Shown: positions 55,001 to 64,000, counted from the first letter of the stretch. The stretch is 64,000 nucleotides of DNA from Neobacillus niacini (GCF_019749295.1 NZ_JACWFG010000026.1:62001-126000), one strand, 5' to 3'. Program-made: numbers and translations. Notes: generated from the sequence alone by a model not told the origin.

Positions 55001-55324
55001 TTATACAACAAATGCAGGTCCGTCAACTAACATAGGAACAAAATATAATATAATTAAAATGAAACCTATTCCAACTGAAAATAACAAAACTTTCCAGGCC
55101 TTTTTTATAAACACTGAAATGACAACAATTAAGTTTACTAGATGCATAAGACCTAATATGGCGAAAACGAAAATAATAATGGGACTTAATAAACTGTTAG
55201 TATAAGCTTCCATTCCTATATCCAGCTGTTTAATATGCATTATAGCTAAAATGATATTAATAATGGACAATGTTAGCAGACTTGAATTCCATATAAGAAT
55301 TTTTCTCCATAAAGACAAGTTCAT
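55001..55324 (-). CDS. Small membrane protein of unknown function
   Basis: About 107 residues from ATG 55324, after AAAGGAAGG. Three to four hydrophobic helices (about 10-30, 45-70, 72-100). No family recognised; no operon partner. Confidence 0.6.
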   Translation of the reverse strand: MNLSLWRKILIWNSSLLTLSIINIILAIMHIKQLDIGMEAYTNSLLSPIIIFVFAILGLMHLVNLIVVISVFIKKAWKVLLFSVGIGFILIILYFVPMLVDGPAFVV

Positions 55325-55485
55325 AACCTTCCTTTCAAACATTAAATATCCTTTTCCTTGAATTTTTCTTATGTTGTTGAGTAATTCAAGAAAGTCTTAT
55401 AACCATTATTAAAACACATTTCCTCATTCAACATTTTAATATAAATATCACTTTCAGAGCCAAACTGCTATAAAAAGACAAAAAA

Positions 55486-55516
55486 GGTGTCTCAAAAGCT
55501 AGGCTTTTGGGACACC
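55486..55516 (-). terminator. Terminator of adhA
   Basis: 14-bp stem beginning GGTGTC with one mismatch, 3-base loop, and A/T runs on both sides. Very similar to the hairpin at 32304-32345. Confidence 0.8.
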
Positions 55517-55553
55517 TTTTAAAAATACCATTAATTCTTTTAATTTACGCAGC

Positions 55554-56594
55554 TTACATTGTGCTGATATCAATTACGAAACGATACTTCACATCTGAAG
55601 CTAATACGCGGTTATAGGCTTCGTCAATTTGATTGGCCGAAATCACTTCAATCTTAGGAGTAATGTTATGTTCCGCACAGAAATTCAACATTTCCTGAGT
55701 CTCACGGATGCCTCCAATCATTGAACCCGCGAAGGAACGGCGATGACCGATGAGCGAGAACACATTTAACGACAATGGCTCTGCAGGCGCACCAACATTT
55801 ACTAGAGTTCCATCCAGCGCTAACAGGGAAAGGTACGCACTAATATCGATTTTTGCACTTACCGTGTTAATGATAAGATCAAAAGTACCGGCAAGTTTTT
55901 CAAATGTTTCAGGGTTGTTTGTGGCATAGTAGTCGCTGGCACCGAATTGCAAGCCATCTTCCTTCTTATTCAACGTTTGTGACAGAACTGAAACTTCTGC
56001 ACCCATGGCGTGTGCAATCTTTACAGCCATATGCCCAAGACCGCCCATCCCAACAACTGCCACCTTCTTACCTGGTCCCGCTCCCCAATGGTTTAATGGA
56101 GAATAGGTGGTAATACCAGCACATAGTAATGGTGCGGCTGCGTCAAGCTCAATGTTATCCGGTATTCTCACAACAAAGTCTTCTGTTACGACAATATGAG
56201 TTGAATAGCCGCCTTGAGTTGGCTCGCCGTATTTATCAACACCAGCGTAAGTAGGAACATTTCCTTTAAGACAGTATTGTTCTTCGCCTTTACGACAGTT
56301 CTCACATTCGCCGCAGGAGTCTACCATACAACCAACACCTACTCGGTCACCAACCTTGTACTTTGTAACCTCAGCCCCTACTTCTGTGACTATTCCCGCA
56401 ATCTCATGTCCAGGTACGAGCGGATAATTTACTGGACCCCACTCACCGTGAGCGGTATGAATGTCAGAATGACATATTCCTGCATATTTAATTTCAATTA
56501 GAACATCGTGTAAATCAAGATCGCGTCGCTGAATTTCAGCAGCTCGAAACGATTTGTCCGGACCGTCGACAGCTCGTGCTTTTGCAGTTATCAT
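55554..56594 (-). CDS. adhA: NAD(P)-dependent zinc alcohol dehydrogenase (AdhA/YahK-like)
   Basis: 346 residues of the cinnamyl-alcohol-dehydrogenase branch: [16 protein letters not shown], structural zinc [15 protein letters not shown], and nucleotide motif [10 protein letters not shown]. In B. subtilis the homologous adhA is induced by aldehydes through the MerR regulator AdhR. The promoter at 56680 has the MerR architecture, and an AdhR-like gene lies beyond an IS element. Likely detoxifies formaldehyde, methylglyoxal or other aldehydes. GGAGG 6 bases before the ATG. Confidence 0.88.
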   Translation of the reverse strand: MITAKARAVDGPDKSFRAAEIQRRDLDLHDVLIEIKYAGICHSDIHTAHGEWGPVNYPLVPGHEIAGIVTEVGAEVTKYKVGDRVGVGCMVDSCGECENCRKGEEQYCLKGNVPTYAGVDKYGEPTQGGYSTHIVVTEDFVVRIPDNIELDAAAPLLCAGITTYSPLNHWGAGPGKKVAVVGMGGLGHMAVKIAHAMGAEVSVLSQTLNKKEDGLQFGASDYYATNNPETFEKLAGTFDLIINTVSAKIDISAYLSLLALDGTLVNVGAPAEPLSLNVFSLIGHRRSFAGSMIGGIRETQEMLNFCAEHNITPKIEVISANQIDEAYNRVLASDVKYRFVIDISTM

Positions 56595-56679
56595 AAGAAA
56601 CCTCCAATAATTTATTATTTTTAAGATAAAAAGTATGTACTGGGTAAATTTTATCCAGCTTCTTTCTCTTGCAAAAACA

Positions 56680-56710
56680 ATGTTAAACCTTATAGTTAAC
56701 TCTAGGTCAA
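56680..56710 (-). promoter_or_regulatory. MerR-type (AdhR) promoter of adhA
   Basis: The minus strand has TTGACC, a 19-base spacer (TAGAGTTAACTATAAGGTT) and TAACAT. The over-long 19-base spacer with an inverted repeat inside is the mark of MerR-activated promoters, and TAGAGTTAACT is the core known for AdhR. Confidence 0.8.
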
Positions 56711-57017
56711 GTGATAAATTTATATTTTTTAATCAGAGATGATCTCTACTATACTATTAGGTGACTTTGACATTTCAGCAATTACCGTGATAAAATCCAC
56801 TAAATTCATAGACGGGATTCCGAATCCCATCTGTCATAATGAAAAGCCCAGTGGTAATATGTCAAGCACAAAAAAATAAACAATTGGAAATTATTTTGGT
56901 ACAAAGCCGAAAATGAACAAAAAAAGGGTAAATCAAATAAACCTCGTCATTTTAACTGGATTTTATTTCCAATTTCAAACGAAGCTTGGTGCTTGAAAGG
57001 ATGTGAAAGAGTAAATC
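56711..57017. other. Gap between adhA promoter and IS110 transposase
   Basis: No gene is seen. It includes a small GGGATT-CCG-AATCCC hairpin near 56816 and the short 3' side of the IS element; the exact IS end could not be located. Confidence 0.35.
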
Positions 57018-58253
57018 TTAATTTCTCCTTTCCGGTGGTGTATACAATTGATTGGTGCGTAGTAGCGAGTACACCAACCGTACCAATTTTCTTGCGGTTA
57101 AGACGAGTGCGCGTTTGTGTTTATGCTTAGGAACTTCGTTATACTTTTTTGTGTAAAAAGCTTTGTATTCTGAGTCATACTTTCGAATCTTATCGGCAGC
57201 TTGAATGAGGTAATACCGTAAATACTTATTTCCGGTTCTCAATCTCATCGTTTCCTCTGATTCGTATTCGCCAGATTGATTTTGGCTCCATACAAGACCA
57301 GCGTATTTTGCTAAGGCATGGTGGTCTTTAAATCGTTTTATATCGCCAATTTCAGCGATTAATCCAGCTGCATATACATCCCCAATTCCTTTTACAGAGG
57401 TTAGGGTTTGTGTTATACCTTTCATCAATTTCGCAATCTCTTTGTCTAATCGCTTTACCTGTGATTCGATATGTTGAATCGTGCTTAAGGTAACAGATAA
57501 AGAGATATTGACCGGATCTTGCATCACCTTGTTTAATCGGTAAGAAGATCGTGCCAGCTTTTGAAGATATACCGCTATTTCTTCGGGCTTATCAAAACGA
57601 TTTTTCCCTTTATCTTGTAAGAACTCAACGAGTTCCTCAATACTCATTTCGGCAATCGATTCCGGCTCCAATTCTTCCATAACAGCCAGACTGGTTGTCC
57701 CAAATGTATCCGAAAAGGGATTATCTTGTCTTAGTCCACTGAATTTTAAAAAGAGTTGGTTAAGGAAATAGGTTTTATTCCGTGCGATTTCTTTCATGAA
57801 ATGAAACCTTGTACGTGTTAATCGTTGTAAGGCTTCATATTGTATCGCATCCTTCATTTGAATTAGTAGTCGACCAAATCTCAGGTGGTCAGCGATGACC
57901 CAGGCATCAATGCGATCGTTTTTGACTAATGAATCATAGCCTTTCTTAAAACGAGCGACTTTTCTAGCATTCAGAACGTAAATAAAAGACTGGAACCGGG
58001 GTTCATAGCCTTTTAGTTGATCTTGAAGATAATGGGCAAGGTGCCAACTGTATAAATCCGTGGCTTCCATACCTATTTTTAGTTGTTCGACCCGACTTTT
58101 TTCCGCTGTTTCCAGCATTCTTTTGACCAGGGTTTCGGCCCCGTTTTGATCATTGGGAACAGAAAAGTCGGCGAGTGATGAACCATCCTCATACATGAAA
58201 TGGACATGATGAGACTTTAAACTTACGTCTACACCAACAAGCATTTGTGACAT
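57018..58253 (-). CDS. IS110-family transposase (DEDD recombinase)
   Basis: 411 residues from ATG 58253, 8 bases after GGAGG. The N-terminal RuvC-like domain has the acidic tetrad: Asp9 (VGVDVS), Glu63 (IGMEATD), Asp113 and Asp116 (KNDRIDAW). The C-terminal Tnp domain has SVKGIGDVYAAGL and the candidate catalytic serine in SQNQSGEY (Ser327). All key residues are present and the frame is unbroken, so it may be active. The long non-coding region on its 5' side matches the IS110 subgroup, in which the bridge RNA is encoded there. Confidence 0.93.
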   Translation of the reverse strand: MSQMLVGVDVSLKSHHVHFMYEDGSSLADFSVPNDQNGAETLVKRMLETAEKSRVEQLKIGMEATDLYSWHLAHYLQDQLKGYEPRFQSFIYVLNARKVARFKKGYDSLVKNDRIDAWVIADHLRFGRLLIQMKDAIQYEALQRLTRTRFHFMKEIARNKTYFLNQLFLKFSGLRQDNPFSDTFGTTSLAVMEELEPESIAEMSIEELVEFLQDKGKNRFDKPEEIAVYLQKLARSSYRLNKVMQDPVNISLSVTLSTIQHIESQVKRLDKEIAKLMKGITQTLTSVKGIGDVYAAGLIAEIGDIKRFKDHHALAKYAGLVWSQNQSGEYESEETMRLRTGNKYLRYYLIQAADKIRKYDSEYKAFYTKKYNEVPKHKHKRALVLTARKLVRLVYSLLRTNQLYTPPERRN

Positions 58254-58286
58254 ACCAATCACCTCCAATTTGTGAGTTAATCAAGT

Positions 58287-58535
58287 GCGTTTCAGACCTG
58301 GGTGCCCATGGGAATCATTGAGTCTGCCTCGTCATCAGCACTCAAAGAAAAGAAGTCCATAACGAGCGCTACACTCACTTCTTTTACAACGGCGCAACCA
58401 GTGGTTAGACCTTCAACAATGAACCATGGGTAGCAGGCTTATTAAGCAGTACACCGAAGTGTCCGCAAGGAGAGGAAGCTATATCCTGATACGAACTTGT
58501 CGGTTCCTATTGTCCCATGGGCAGGACTGAAACGC
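58287..58535 (-). ncRNA. Candidate IS110 bridge RNA region
   Basis: The segment is framed by a long inverted repeat: 58287-58312 (GCGTTTCAGACCTG, three extra bases, then CCCATGGG) and 58514-58535 (CCCATGGGCAGGACTGAAACGC reversed and complementary, given here only by its ends CCCATGGG and GAAACGC). Inside are AAAAGAAGT/ACTTCTTTT (58348-58385), a C(UUCG)G tetraloop hairpin ACAC-UUCG-GUGU (58451-58462) and a third CCATGG (58434-58439). It sits 5' of the transposase, where IS110 bridge RNAs are encoded. Size, multiloop shape and UUCG loop support a functional RNA. Confidence 0.6.
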
Positions 58536-58870
58536 TATAAAAAAATGACGGAGTCATGCGCTGGAGCCTCCTCCATTCTCCGCCGTTTCTCAATATTTAA
58601 TTAAGGGTATTCCAAAGAGGCAGTAGGGAATCATCCCCCTGCAAAAAATGAACAACACATAAATCTATTAATAATCATTTGAATATTTACCTCGACTTCC
58701 CCATCATGTGGGTGAAACAAGGGGTAAAACAAAAACAATTTTATTGATGGGGAAGCCGAGAGGCTAACCTTTAAAACCTATAGGAGTCTAGAGTGAATTT
58801 TAGAGGATCCGGACCAACTGGAAATTCTTCTAGGAAGAGCTCTTACTACTAATATACGAGGAGAGTTAGA
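58536..58870. other. Gap upstream of adhR with a long hairpin
   Basis: 335 bases without a gene, holding the inverted repeat at 58691-58760. Downstream of it ACCTATAGGAGTCTAGAGT (about 58777-58796) loosely resembles the AdhR site and may be the regulator's own promoter. Confidence 0.35.
58691..58760. repeat. 16-bp imperfect inverted repeat, 38-base loop
   Basis: CTCGACTTCCCCATCA at 58691-58706 and TGATGGGGAAGCCGAG at 58745-58760 pair with a single mismatch. It could be a hairpin, an attenuator, or the ends of a very small element. No T-run follows. Confidence 0.5.
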
Positions 58871-59281
58871 ATGAAGACATATTCTATCAGCGAAGTCGCA
58901 AATGAATTAAATCTAACAGTTTATACCCTGCGTTACTACGACAAAGAGGGACTTATGCCTTTTGTAGAACGTACAGCCAGCGGAACACGCTTATTTAAAA
59001 AATCCGATATCGACGCTTTAAAAATAATTGAATGTCTTAAATCCACAGGGATGCCTATTAAGGAAATTAAAAACTTCATTGATTGGTGTTCAGACGGGGA
59101 TTCCACATTACAACAAAGATATGACATGTTTTTGGAACGAAAAGCTACGGTAGAAGCACAGATGGAAGAACTAAAAAAAACAATGTCAATCATCGATCAT
59201 AAATGCTCCTATTACAAAACTGCTCTGGATGCGGGCACGGAAGATATTCATAAAAACAATAAAATAGAGATTAATCATTAA
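58871..59281 (+). CDS. adhR: MerR-family regulator, AdhR-like
   Basis: 136 residues: winged HTH (YSISEVANELNLTVYTLRYY), ARSGTR-like wing (ASGTRLFKKSDID), and a dimerisation coiled-coil (about 75-120) with one conserved Cys in DHKCSYY, where AdhR senses aldehydes. Likely activator of adhA at 55554, now over 2 kb away because of the IS110 element. GGAG 7 bases before the ATG. Confidence 0.85.
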   Translation: MKTYSISEVANELNLTVYTLRYYDKEGLMPFVERTASGTRLFKKSDIDALKIIECLKSTGMPIKEIKNFIDWCSDGDSTLQQRYDMFLERKATVEAQMEELKKTMSIIDHKCSYYKTALDAGTEDIHKNNKIEINH

Positions 59282-59283
59282 CA

Positions 59284-59330
59284 AAAAACCACCTGTCTTC
59301 ATAAATGTGTATATGAAAGACAGGTGGTTT
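59284..59330 (-). terminator. Bidirectional terminator between adhR and PhyH
   Basis: Stem AACCACCTGTCTT / AAGACAGGTGGTT (loop about 17 bases) with TTTTTT on the minus strand. It lies directly after the adhR stop and the PhyH stop. Confidence 0.8.
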
Positions 59331-59341
59331 CAAGTTGATAA

Positions 59342-60124
59342 TTAAGCTTGCTGCAGAATCGTATACTTTGGTGTCACCTTTTCAAAATGAGGATTTTCAC
59401 CACTAACCATTAGTCCCATTCCCCAATCAAAATGTGTTTCTTCTACAGGGAAATCCGATGCATCACGATATTGAAATAAAACATTTCTGCGATTTCGTTC
59501 ACTCTTGTTTACATCCGAACCGTGAATCGTTAAATAATTGAAAAATAAAACATCACCAGGTTCAGCTGGACAAGCTGTTCCACTAGAAATAGGATATTCC
59601 TTGTGATTCAAATAGTGTCTCCCTACATGCGCAAGGACACCTTGTTTGTGTGACTTAGGGATGAGACGCAGACAGCCGTTTTCCTCATTGCTTTCGTCTA
59701 AATGGACACTTGCTGCCAACATGCTGTGTTTTTCATGAGGAAAGTAAGGGTAATCTTGATGCATTGGGAAAGCAGCACCTTTTTCAGGCGGCTTGACTAG
59801 CATTTTTGAATGATGAAGCTGTACATTAGGTCCTATCAATTTATTCAATACAGAAACCATATTCGTATGAGCCAGCGCATTTAAGAAGACAGAATCATGA
59901 TAATGTACGTTATGAAATCCCTTCAAAACGAGTTTTCTTAGTTGTTCCTTTGGTAAATAATCACCGTCCCACGCGGCATTGTCATCCCTTTTTGCTTCTG
60001 CCGCTCGTCGAATGATCTTGTCAATACTTTCTCTCATCGCTGCGACTTCTTGCATATTAAACACACCTTTAACTAATAAATACCCTTCTTCTTTGTAAAA
60101 TTCCACATCATTTTTTTGGATCAT
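59342..60124 (-). CDS. Phytanoyl-CoA dioxygenase (PhyH)-family protein
   Basis: 260 residues; PMHQDYPYFPHEKHSML gives the His-x-Asp pair, LTIHGSDVNKSERNRR the distal His and 2-oxoglutarate Arg. It follows the GH4 gene by 33 bases in one operon under the AraC gene at 61690. It is only distantly alike to the PhyH protein at 50772. Pairing with a glycosidase suggests that it hydroxylates a sugar or glycoside aglycone. Confidence 0.87.
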   Translation of the reverse strand: MIQKNDVEFYKEEGYLLVKGVFNMQEVAAMRESIDKIIRRAAEAKRDDNAAWDGDYLPKEQLRKLVLKGFHNVHYHDSVFLNALAHTNMVSVLNKLIGPNVQLHHSKMLVKPPEKGAAFPMHQDYPYFPHEKHSMLAASVHLDESNEENGCLRLIPKSHKQGVLAHVGRHYLNHKEYPISSGTACPAEPGDVLFFNYLTIHGSDVNKSERNRRNVLFQYRDASDFPVEETHFDWGMGLMVSGENPHFEKVTPKYTILQQA

Positions 60125-60157
60125 ATTTCCCCCTGCCTTCCTTTATACTCTAATCCC

Positions 60158-61549
60158 TTATAGGTTTATCATTAAATTCTGACTTCCACCTGCGGAAGGA
60201 CGCTTTTTCGCTTTTTGGATTGCTTTCTTATATTGTGGTAACCATTGTTCCTGTGCTACTAGCATCTCATCTACGAGCTGATCAATTTCTTTTGGATTAC
60301 ATACTGCTCCTACTAAAGGATCCATCATCATTGCTTGACGTAAGAGTTGATCGTCTCCATGAACTGCCGCTTCCACTGAAAGGCGTTGAACTGTAATACT
60401 AGCATTACAAACTGCCGCACAGCCTAGCGGCAGCTCTCCTACAAGCGGCATACTAATACCATTTCGATCAACATATCCAGGGGCCTCGATAACGCAGTCA
60501 TCAGGAAGATTCGAAATAATTCCATTGTTAAAGACATTAAAGTGCCCTCGGTACACTCTTCCTGTTTCTAGAGCTTCTAGAATATAGGATCCGTGTTCCT
60601 CACCACGATTTTCTTCTTTATATTCGAAAACAGGTTCTTTTATCCAGTTTGGAAAATTCGTCTCAAACCAATTTCTTCCTTCCCTACAAACTCTTAAATA
60701 TCCGCCAGTCTCGCCATTTATCCAGCTGCCAAGATCAATCCAATCGTTAATTTCTTCTGGCCGCTTTCGGTACCATGGGACATATTCACTTAAATGACCA
60801 TTTGATTCAGTGCTGTAATAGCCAAAACGCTTAAGCATATCAATGCGTACTTTTTCTGTTTTACTTAACTCATGATGATTTTCAAATGCATGGAGAAGCT
60901 TGTCTGTCAAATCTTCACCATTGTGCTTTACTTGGATATACCATGTTTGATGGTTGATACCAGCACAGATAATATCAACTTCATGTTTCTCCAGACCAAG
61001 CACTTCAGCAATTTGTCGGTGTCCCCCTTGAACGCCATGACAAAGTCCAATCGTCTTGACACCACCATATTTATTACAGGCCCAAGTAATCATTGCCATC
61101 GGGTTAGCATAATTGAGCAACAAACATTCAGGGTCTGCGACTTCACGAATATCTTTACAGATAGTAAGCATTTCAGCTATTCCACGCTGTCCGTACATAA
61201 TTCCACCAGCACAAAGTGTATCTCCTACACATTGGTCTATTCCATATTTTAAAGGAATGTCGATATCAGTTTGAAATGCCTCTAATCCGCCAACGCGTAC
61301 CACCGAAAAGATATATTTCGCATTTTTAAATGCTTCCCTGCGATTGACTGTCGATTGAATTTTTATATTCAGGTTGTTTTCATCAATATCTCGTTGACAT
61401 ATCTTTGTAACCATATCTAAGTTTTTTGGGTTGATATCAGTAAATGCTACCTCAATGTTATGGAATTCTGAAACAGACAAAATATCCCTTAATAACCCTC
61501 TTGTAAATCCAATACTGCCTGCCCCAATAAAAGCGATTTTAAATGTCAA
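60158..61549 (-). CDS. GH4-family alpha-glucosidase/alpha-galactosidase (MelA-like)
   Basis: 463 residues. NAD-binding IAFIGAGSIGFTR at the N-terminus, NYANPMAMITWAC, and GLCHGVQGG with the metal-binding Cys and His; these are the GH4 hallmarks (NAD+ and Mn2+ dependent cleavage). TTG start 7 bases after GGGGAG. In an operon with PhyH. Cleaves an alpha-galactoside, glucoside or glucuronide; sequence alone does not settle which. Confidence 0.9.
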   Translation of the reverse strand: MTFKIAFIGAGSIGFTRGLLRDILSVSEFHNIEVAFTDINPKNLDMVTKICQRDIDENNLNIKIQSTVNRREAFKNAKYIFSVVRVGGLEAFQTDIDIPLKYGIDQCVGDTLCAGGIMYGQRGIAEMLTICKDIREVADPECLLLNYANPMAMITWACNKYGGVKTIGLCHGVQGGHRQIAEVLGLEKHEVDIICAGINHQTWYIQVKHNGEDLTDKLLHAFENHHELSKTEKVRIDMLKRFGYYSTESNGHLSEYVPWYRKRPEEINDWIDLGSWINGETGGYLRVCREGRNWFETNFPNWIKEPVFEYKEENRGEEHGSYILEALETGRVYRGHFNVFNNGIISNLPDDCVIEAPGYVDRNGISMPLVGELPLGCAAVCNASITVQRLSVEAAVHGDDQLLRQAMMMDPLVGAVCNPKEIDQLVDEMLVAQEQWLPQYKKAIQKAKKRPSAGGSQNLMINL

Positions 61550-61689
61550 TGTGTCACTCCCCTTTGCAGATATTGGTAGATTAACATTTTTATCTTACCA
61601 AGCACCGCAATGAAGGCGTTATCAATATTGTAACCTCCTAAAAAAATCGTTGTTTAAAATACTAACTTGTGTAATCTTTCTATTGAAAA

Positions 61690-62562
61690 TTATTTGTTTA
61701 GTGTGTTTCGATAATCAATGGGAGTCTTACCAGTGTGCTTTTTAAAGAGGGTACTAAAATACTGAGAACTATTTATGCCCACGTATTCAGATATCTCAGT
61801 TATAGGTATTTCCGTGTGAGCCAGCAGCATTTTAGCTTTTTTGATACGCAAGGAAGTTAGGTATTCCATCACCGTATTTCCCATTTCCGCCCTAAATATT
61901 CGATGCAGGTATACAGGATGCAGATTAACTACATTTGCAATATCCTTCACCTGAATTTCACAGTCATAATTTTGGTGAAGATACGATAGGATTTGTTTGA
62001 TATATAAATTTATTTGATAAGAGTTCTGATTCTCGTATTCAACCGATAATCTGCCAATTTTAATAAATAATTGAGAGAATAAGAGTTGAATCATCACCTT
62101 ATTTTCTAAACTCCTCTCGTCTAACTCGAGTACAAGACTTTTTAGGATATGGTAAATGTCGCTTGAATCTTTTAACAAAATATAAGGATACGCTTTTGAA
62201 AGGAACTGAGACAACATCCTATTCGATCTAACAATTTCATTGAAAGATGGTGAAAAACCCGCGTTGTCTTTGTTTGTAAAAAAAAACTCTAAATTTAACA
62301 TTCTACAAGGATTCTCCTTAGCTACTGCCAAACGATGCTCAATGTTCGAATCAAGTAAAATTAAATCTCCTTTTTTCATGGTTACTGCTTCTTTAGCGGT
62401 TTCGACCACACATTTGCCCTCAATCACATACATAATCTCAATCTCATTGTGAGAATGAAACGGCATATCAAAACCCTTCCATTGTTTAAAATAATATTTA
62501 ATAACCTTTGGATAATATTTATCATGAAGTAATTCACTAGAATAAAGGCTGTATGTATTCAA
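61690..62562 (-). CDS. AraC-family transcriptional regulator
   Basis: 290 residues: cupin sensor (MPFHSHNEIEIMYVIEG, KKGDLILLDSNIEH) and C-terminal two-HTH domain (VKDIANVVNLHPVYLHRIF, EISEYVGINSSQYFSTLFKK). TTG start 9 bases after GGGAGG. Probably controls the GH4-PhyH operon 140 bases downstream in response to a sugar. Confidence 0.9.
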   Translation of the reverse strand: MNTYSLYSSELLHDKYYPKVIKYYFKQWKGFDMPFHSHNEIEIMYVIEGKCVVETAKEAVTMKKGDLILLDSNIEHRLAVAKENPCRMLNLEFFFTNKDNAGFSPSFNEIVRSNRMLSQFLSKAYPYILLKDSSDIYHILKSLVLELDERSLENKVMIQLLFSQLFIKIGRLSVEYENQNSYQINLYIKQILSYLHQNYDCEIQVKDIANVVNLHPVYLHRIFRAEMGNTVMEYLTSLRIKKAKMLLAHTEIPITEISEYVGINSSQYFSTLFKKHTGKTPIDYRNTLNK

Positions 62563-62702
62563 GCATTTTTACCTCCCCCATCATGAAATCTTTCTTCTCA
62601 AAAACGTATGTCTAAGTGCATGAAAAAATATCATTCTGGGAGAGTATTCGATATAAATTGGTGAAATCCTACTTAAAACTAGTCTTTATGCAGCCATTTC
62701 TT

Positions 62703-63245
<543 letters not shown>

Positions 63246-63698
63246 TCAATAATTTCTCTTGTTTCCCTTTTTTACAAATTCCCAGTCTTTTTCAACATTT
63301 TTTCTAACTCTCTGTAGAAGGTCGAAAATTGTTTCTACTTCATTATCGGAAAATCCCTCTAATGCAACAGAATTGGAATAATCATGTTCTCTTTTTATAA
63401 TCGGATAAACAGTTTTCCCTTTCTCAGTTGGAAAGAGTTTTTTAATTTTTTTGTTATGTTGATCGTCTTTCTTTTCAATAAAGCCATTCATTTCAAGTTT
63501 TTGGATAGCACGTGCTGCTGTTGTTCGGTCTACTTTAATTATTTCTGCTGCCTTTTCTTGAATGATTCCGGGGTTTTCACATATTCGTACAAGGTACAAA
63601 TACTGCCCTTTCGTAAGCTCCAATTCTTTAAATTCAATATTACTAATCGAATCCAATGCCCTCGCTATCATTCCAATTTCTCGTAAAATTTCCCTCAT
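63246..63698 (-). CDS. MarR-family transcriptional regulator
   Basis: 150 residues: dimerisation helices and winged HTH (IIQEKAAEIIKVDRTTAARAIQKLE, wing DDQHNKKIKKLFPTEKG split here). AAGGAG 5 bases before the ATG. It probably represses itself, the GNAT gene and the divergent GNAT gene through the two boxes in the gap. Confidence 0.9.
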   Translation of the reverse strand: MREILREIGMIARALDSISNIEFKELELTKGQYLYLVRICENPGIIQEKAAEIIKVDRTTAARAIQKLEMNGFIEKKDDQHNKKIKKLFPTEKGKTVYPIIKREHDYSNSVALEGFSDNEVETIFDLLQRVRKNVEKDWEFVKKGNKRNY

Positions 63699-63724
63699 AT
63701 TTTCTCCTTACACGAAGTTTTTTG

Positions 63725-63783
63725 TTGCATTTACAATATATTTATTATAAATTTAATCTAACCTAATATTGTTGTAAATACAA
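63725..63783. promoter_or_regulatory. Two MarR-type operator boxes in the divergent promoter
   Basis: TTGCATTTACAA at 63725-63736 and TTGTAAATACAA at 63772-63783, near-palindromic copies of a TTGTA-WW-TACAA site, one by each divergent gene. Confidence 0.55.
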
Positions 63784-63808
63784 TAATAAATAAAAAGGAT
63801 GGAAAAAT

Positions 63809-64000
63809 ATGAAGGCAAAAAGAATAATGCTTGAAGAAGATTTAAGGAAGGCATTTGACATAAGAAAAGCGGTATTTGTTGAGGAACAAGGTGTTCCCAT
63901 AGAGGATGAATTTGACGAGTTTGACAACCTGAATGGTCAATGTGAACATCTCTTAGTCTATTTCGAAGAACAACCTGTTGGAACGGGACGGATTAGATGG
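63809..64000 (+). CDS. GNAT N-acetyltransferase (YjcF-like), partial at window edge
   Basis: The first 64 residues of an acetyltransferase: IRKAVFVEEQGVP, EFDEFDN, C-EHLLVYF and VGTGRIRW are the conserved N-terminal half of the YjcF/ElaA-like group. ATG is 10 bases after AAAGG. Divergent from the MarR gene. Confidence 0.85.
   Translation, partial: MKAKRIMLEEDLRKAFDIRKAVFVEEQGVPIEDEFDEFDNLNGQCEHLLVYFEEQPVGTGRIRW

Larger units (their letters stand above)
57000..58540 (-). mobile_element. IS110-family insertion sequence (approximate limits)
   Basis: Comprises the transposase and the structured non-coding stretch up to about 58540. IS110 elements lack terminal inverted repeats and make little or no target duplication, so ends cannot be fixed by eye. 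The element lies between adhA and its likely regulator gene. Confidence 0.7.

Overview
The window reads as a chromosome segment of a low-G+C, spore-former-type Bacillaceae bacterium (Bacillus/Neobacillus-like; this is inference). The evidence is strong GGAGG ribosome sites with frequent GTG and TTG starts, an S-box, PurR and CcpA-type sites, Bce- and Ytr-type ABC modules, a DUF3231 protein and a class IV (PhaR/PhaC) polyester synthase. No rRNA, tRNA or CRISPR array was seen.

Region 1 (1-16858, minus strand) is a large catabolic cluster. It holds an acetoin-dehydrogenase-type complex (E1 alpha, E1 beta, E2, E3 cut by the window edge), an AcoR-like sigma-54 activator, two paralogous zinc alcohol dehydrogenases, three short-chain dehydrogenases, a metallo-beta-lactamase-fold hydrolase and a complete branched-chain-amino-acid-type ABC importer. 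Two good sigma-54 promoters (15879-15894 and 16843-16858) and two CcpA-like sites explain its likely control. The substrate is unknown; an importer of this type is not expected for acetoin itself.

Region 2 (17096-24978) is mixed housekeeping: a DsbA/FrnE-type oxidoreductase with an in-frame TGA at the first active-site cysteine and a SECIS-like hairpin after it (candidate selenoprotein), a DUF421 protein, an OFA-family transporter, purT with a PurR operator, an S-box-controlled single-domain MetE-like methyltransferase, an SDR and an aromatic-acid-exporter-like membrane protein.

Region 3 (25083-32640) has a GntR/YtrA-type ABC operon with a palindromic operator, then a BceRS-BceAB-type peptide sensing and resistance module and a small helical protein.

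Region 4 (32805-45790) is a second sigma-54 regulon: a PAS-type activator, a near-consensus -24/-12 promoter (42964-42979), and an operon encoding an SDR, acyl-CoA ligase, MFS carrier, PhaR, PhaC, M20 peptidase, CocE/NonD hydrolase and a 4-hydroxybutyryl-CoA dehydratase with all four Fe-S ligands. A LysR gene is divergent from the activator.

Region 5 (45897-64000) is accessory: a PrmA-like methyltransferase, an unlisted 54-residue protein, GH35 and GH4 glycosidases, two PhyH-type dioxygenases each near an AraC regulator (the first block looks foreign in base composition), a histidine-kinase remnant, a DUF3231 protein, a siroheme reductase-like protein, and an adhA/adhR pair separated by an IS110-family element whose non-coding end has the structure expected of a bridge RNA. 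A MarR/acetyltransferase locus closes the window.
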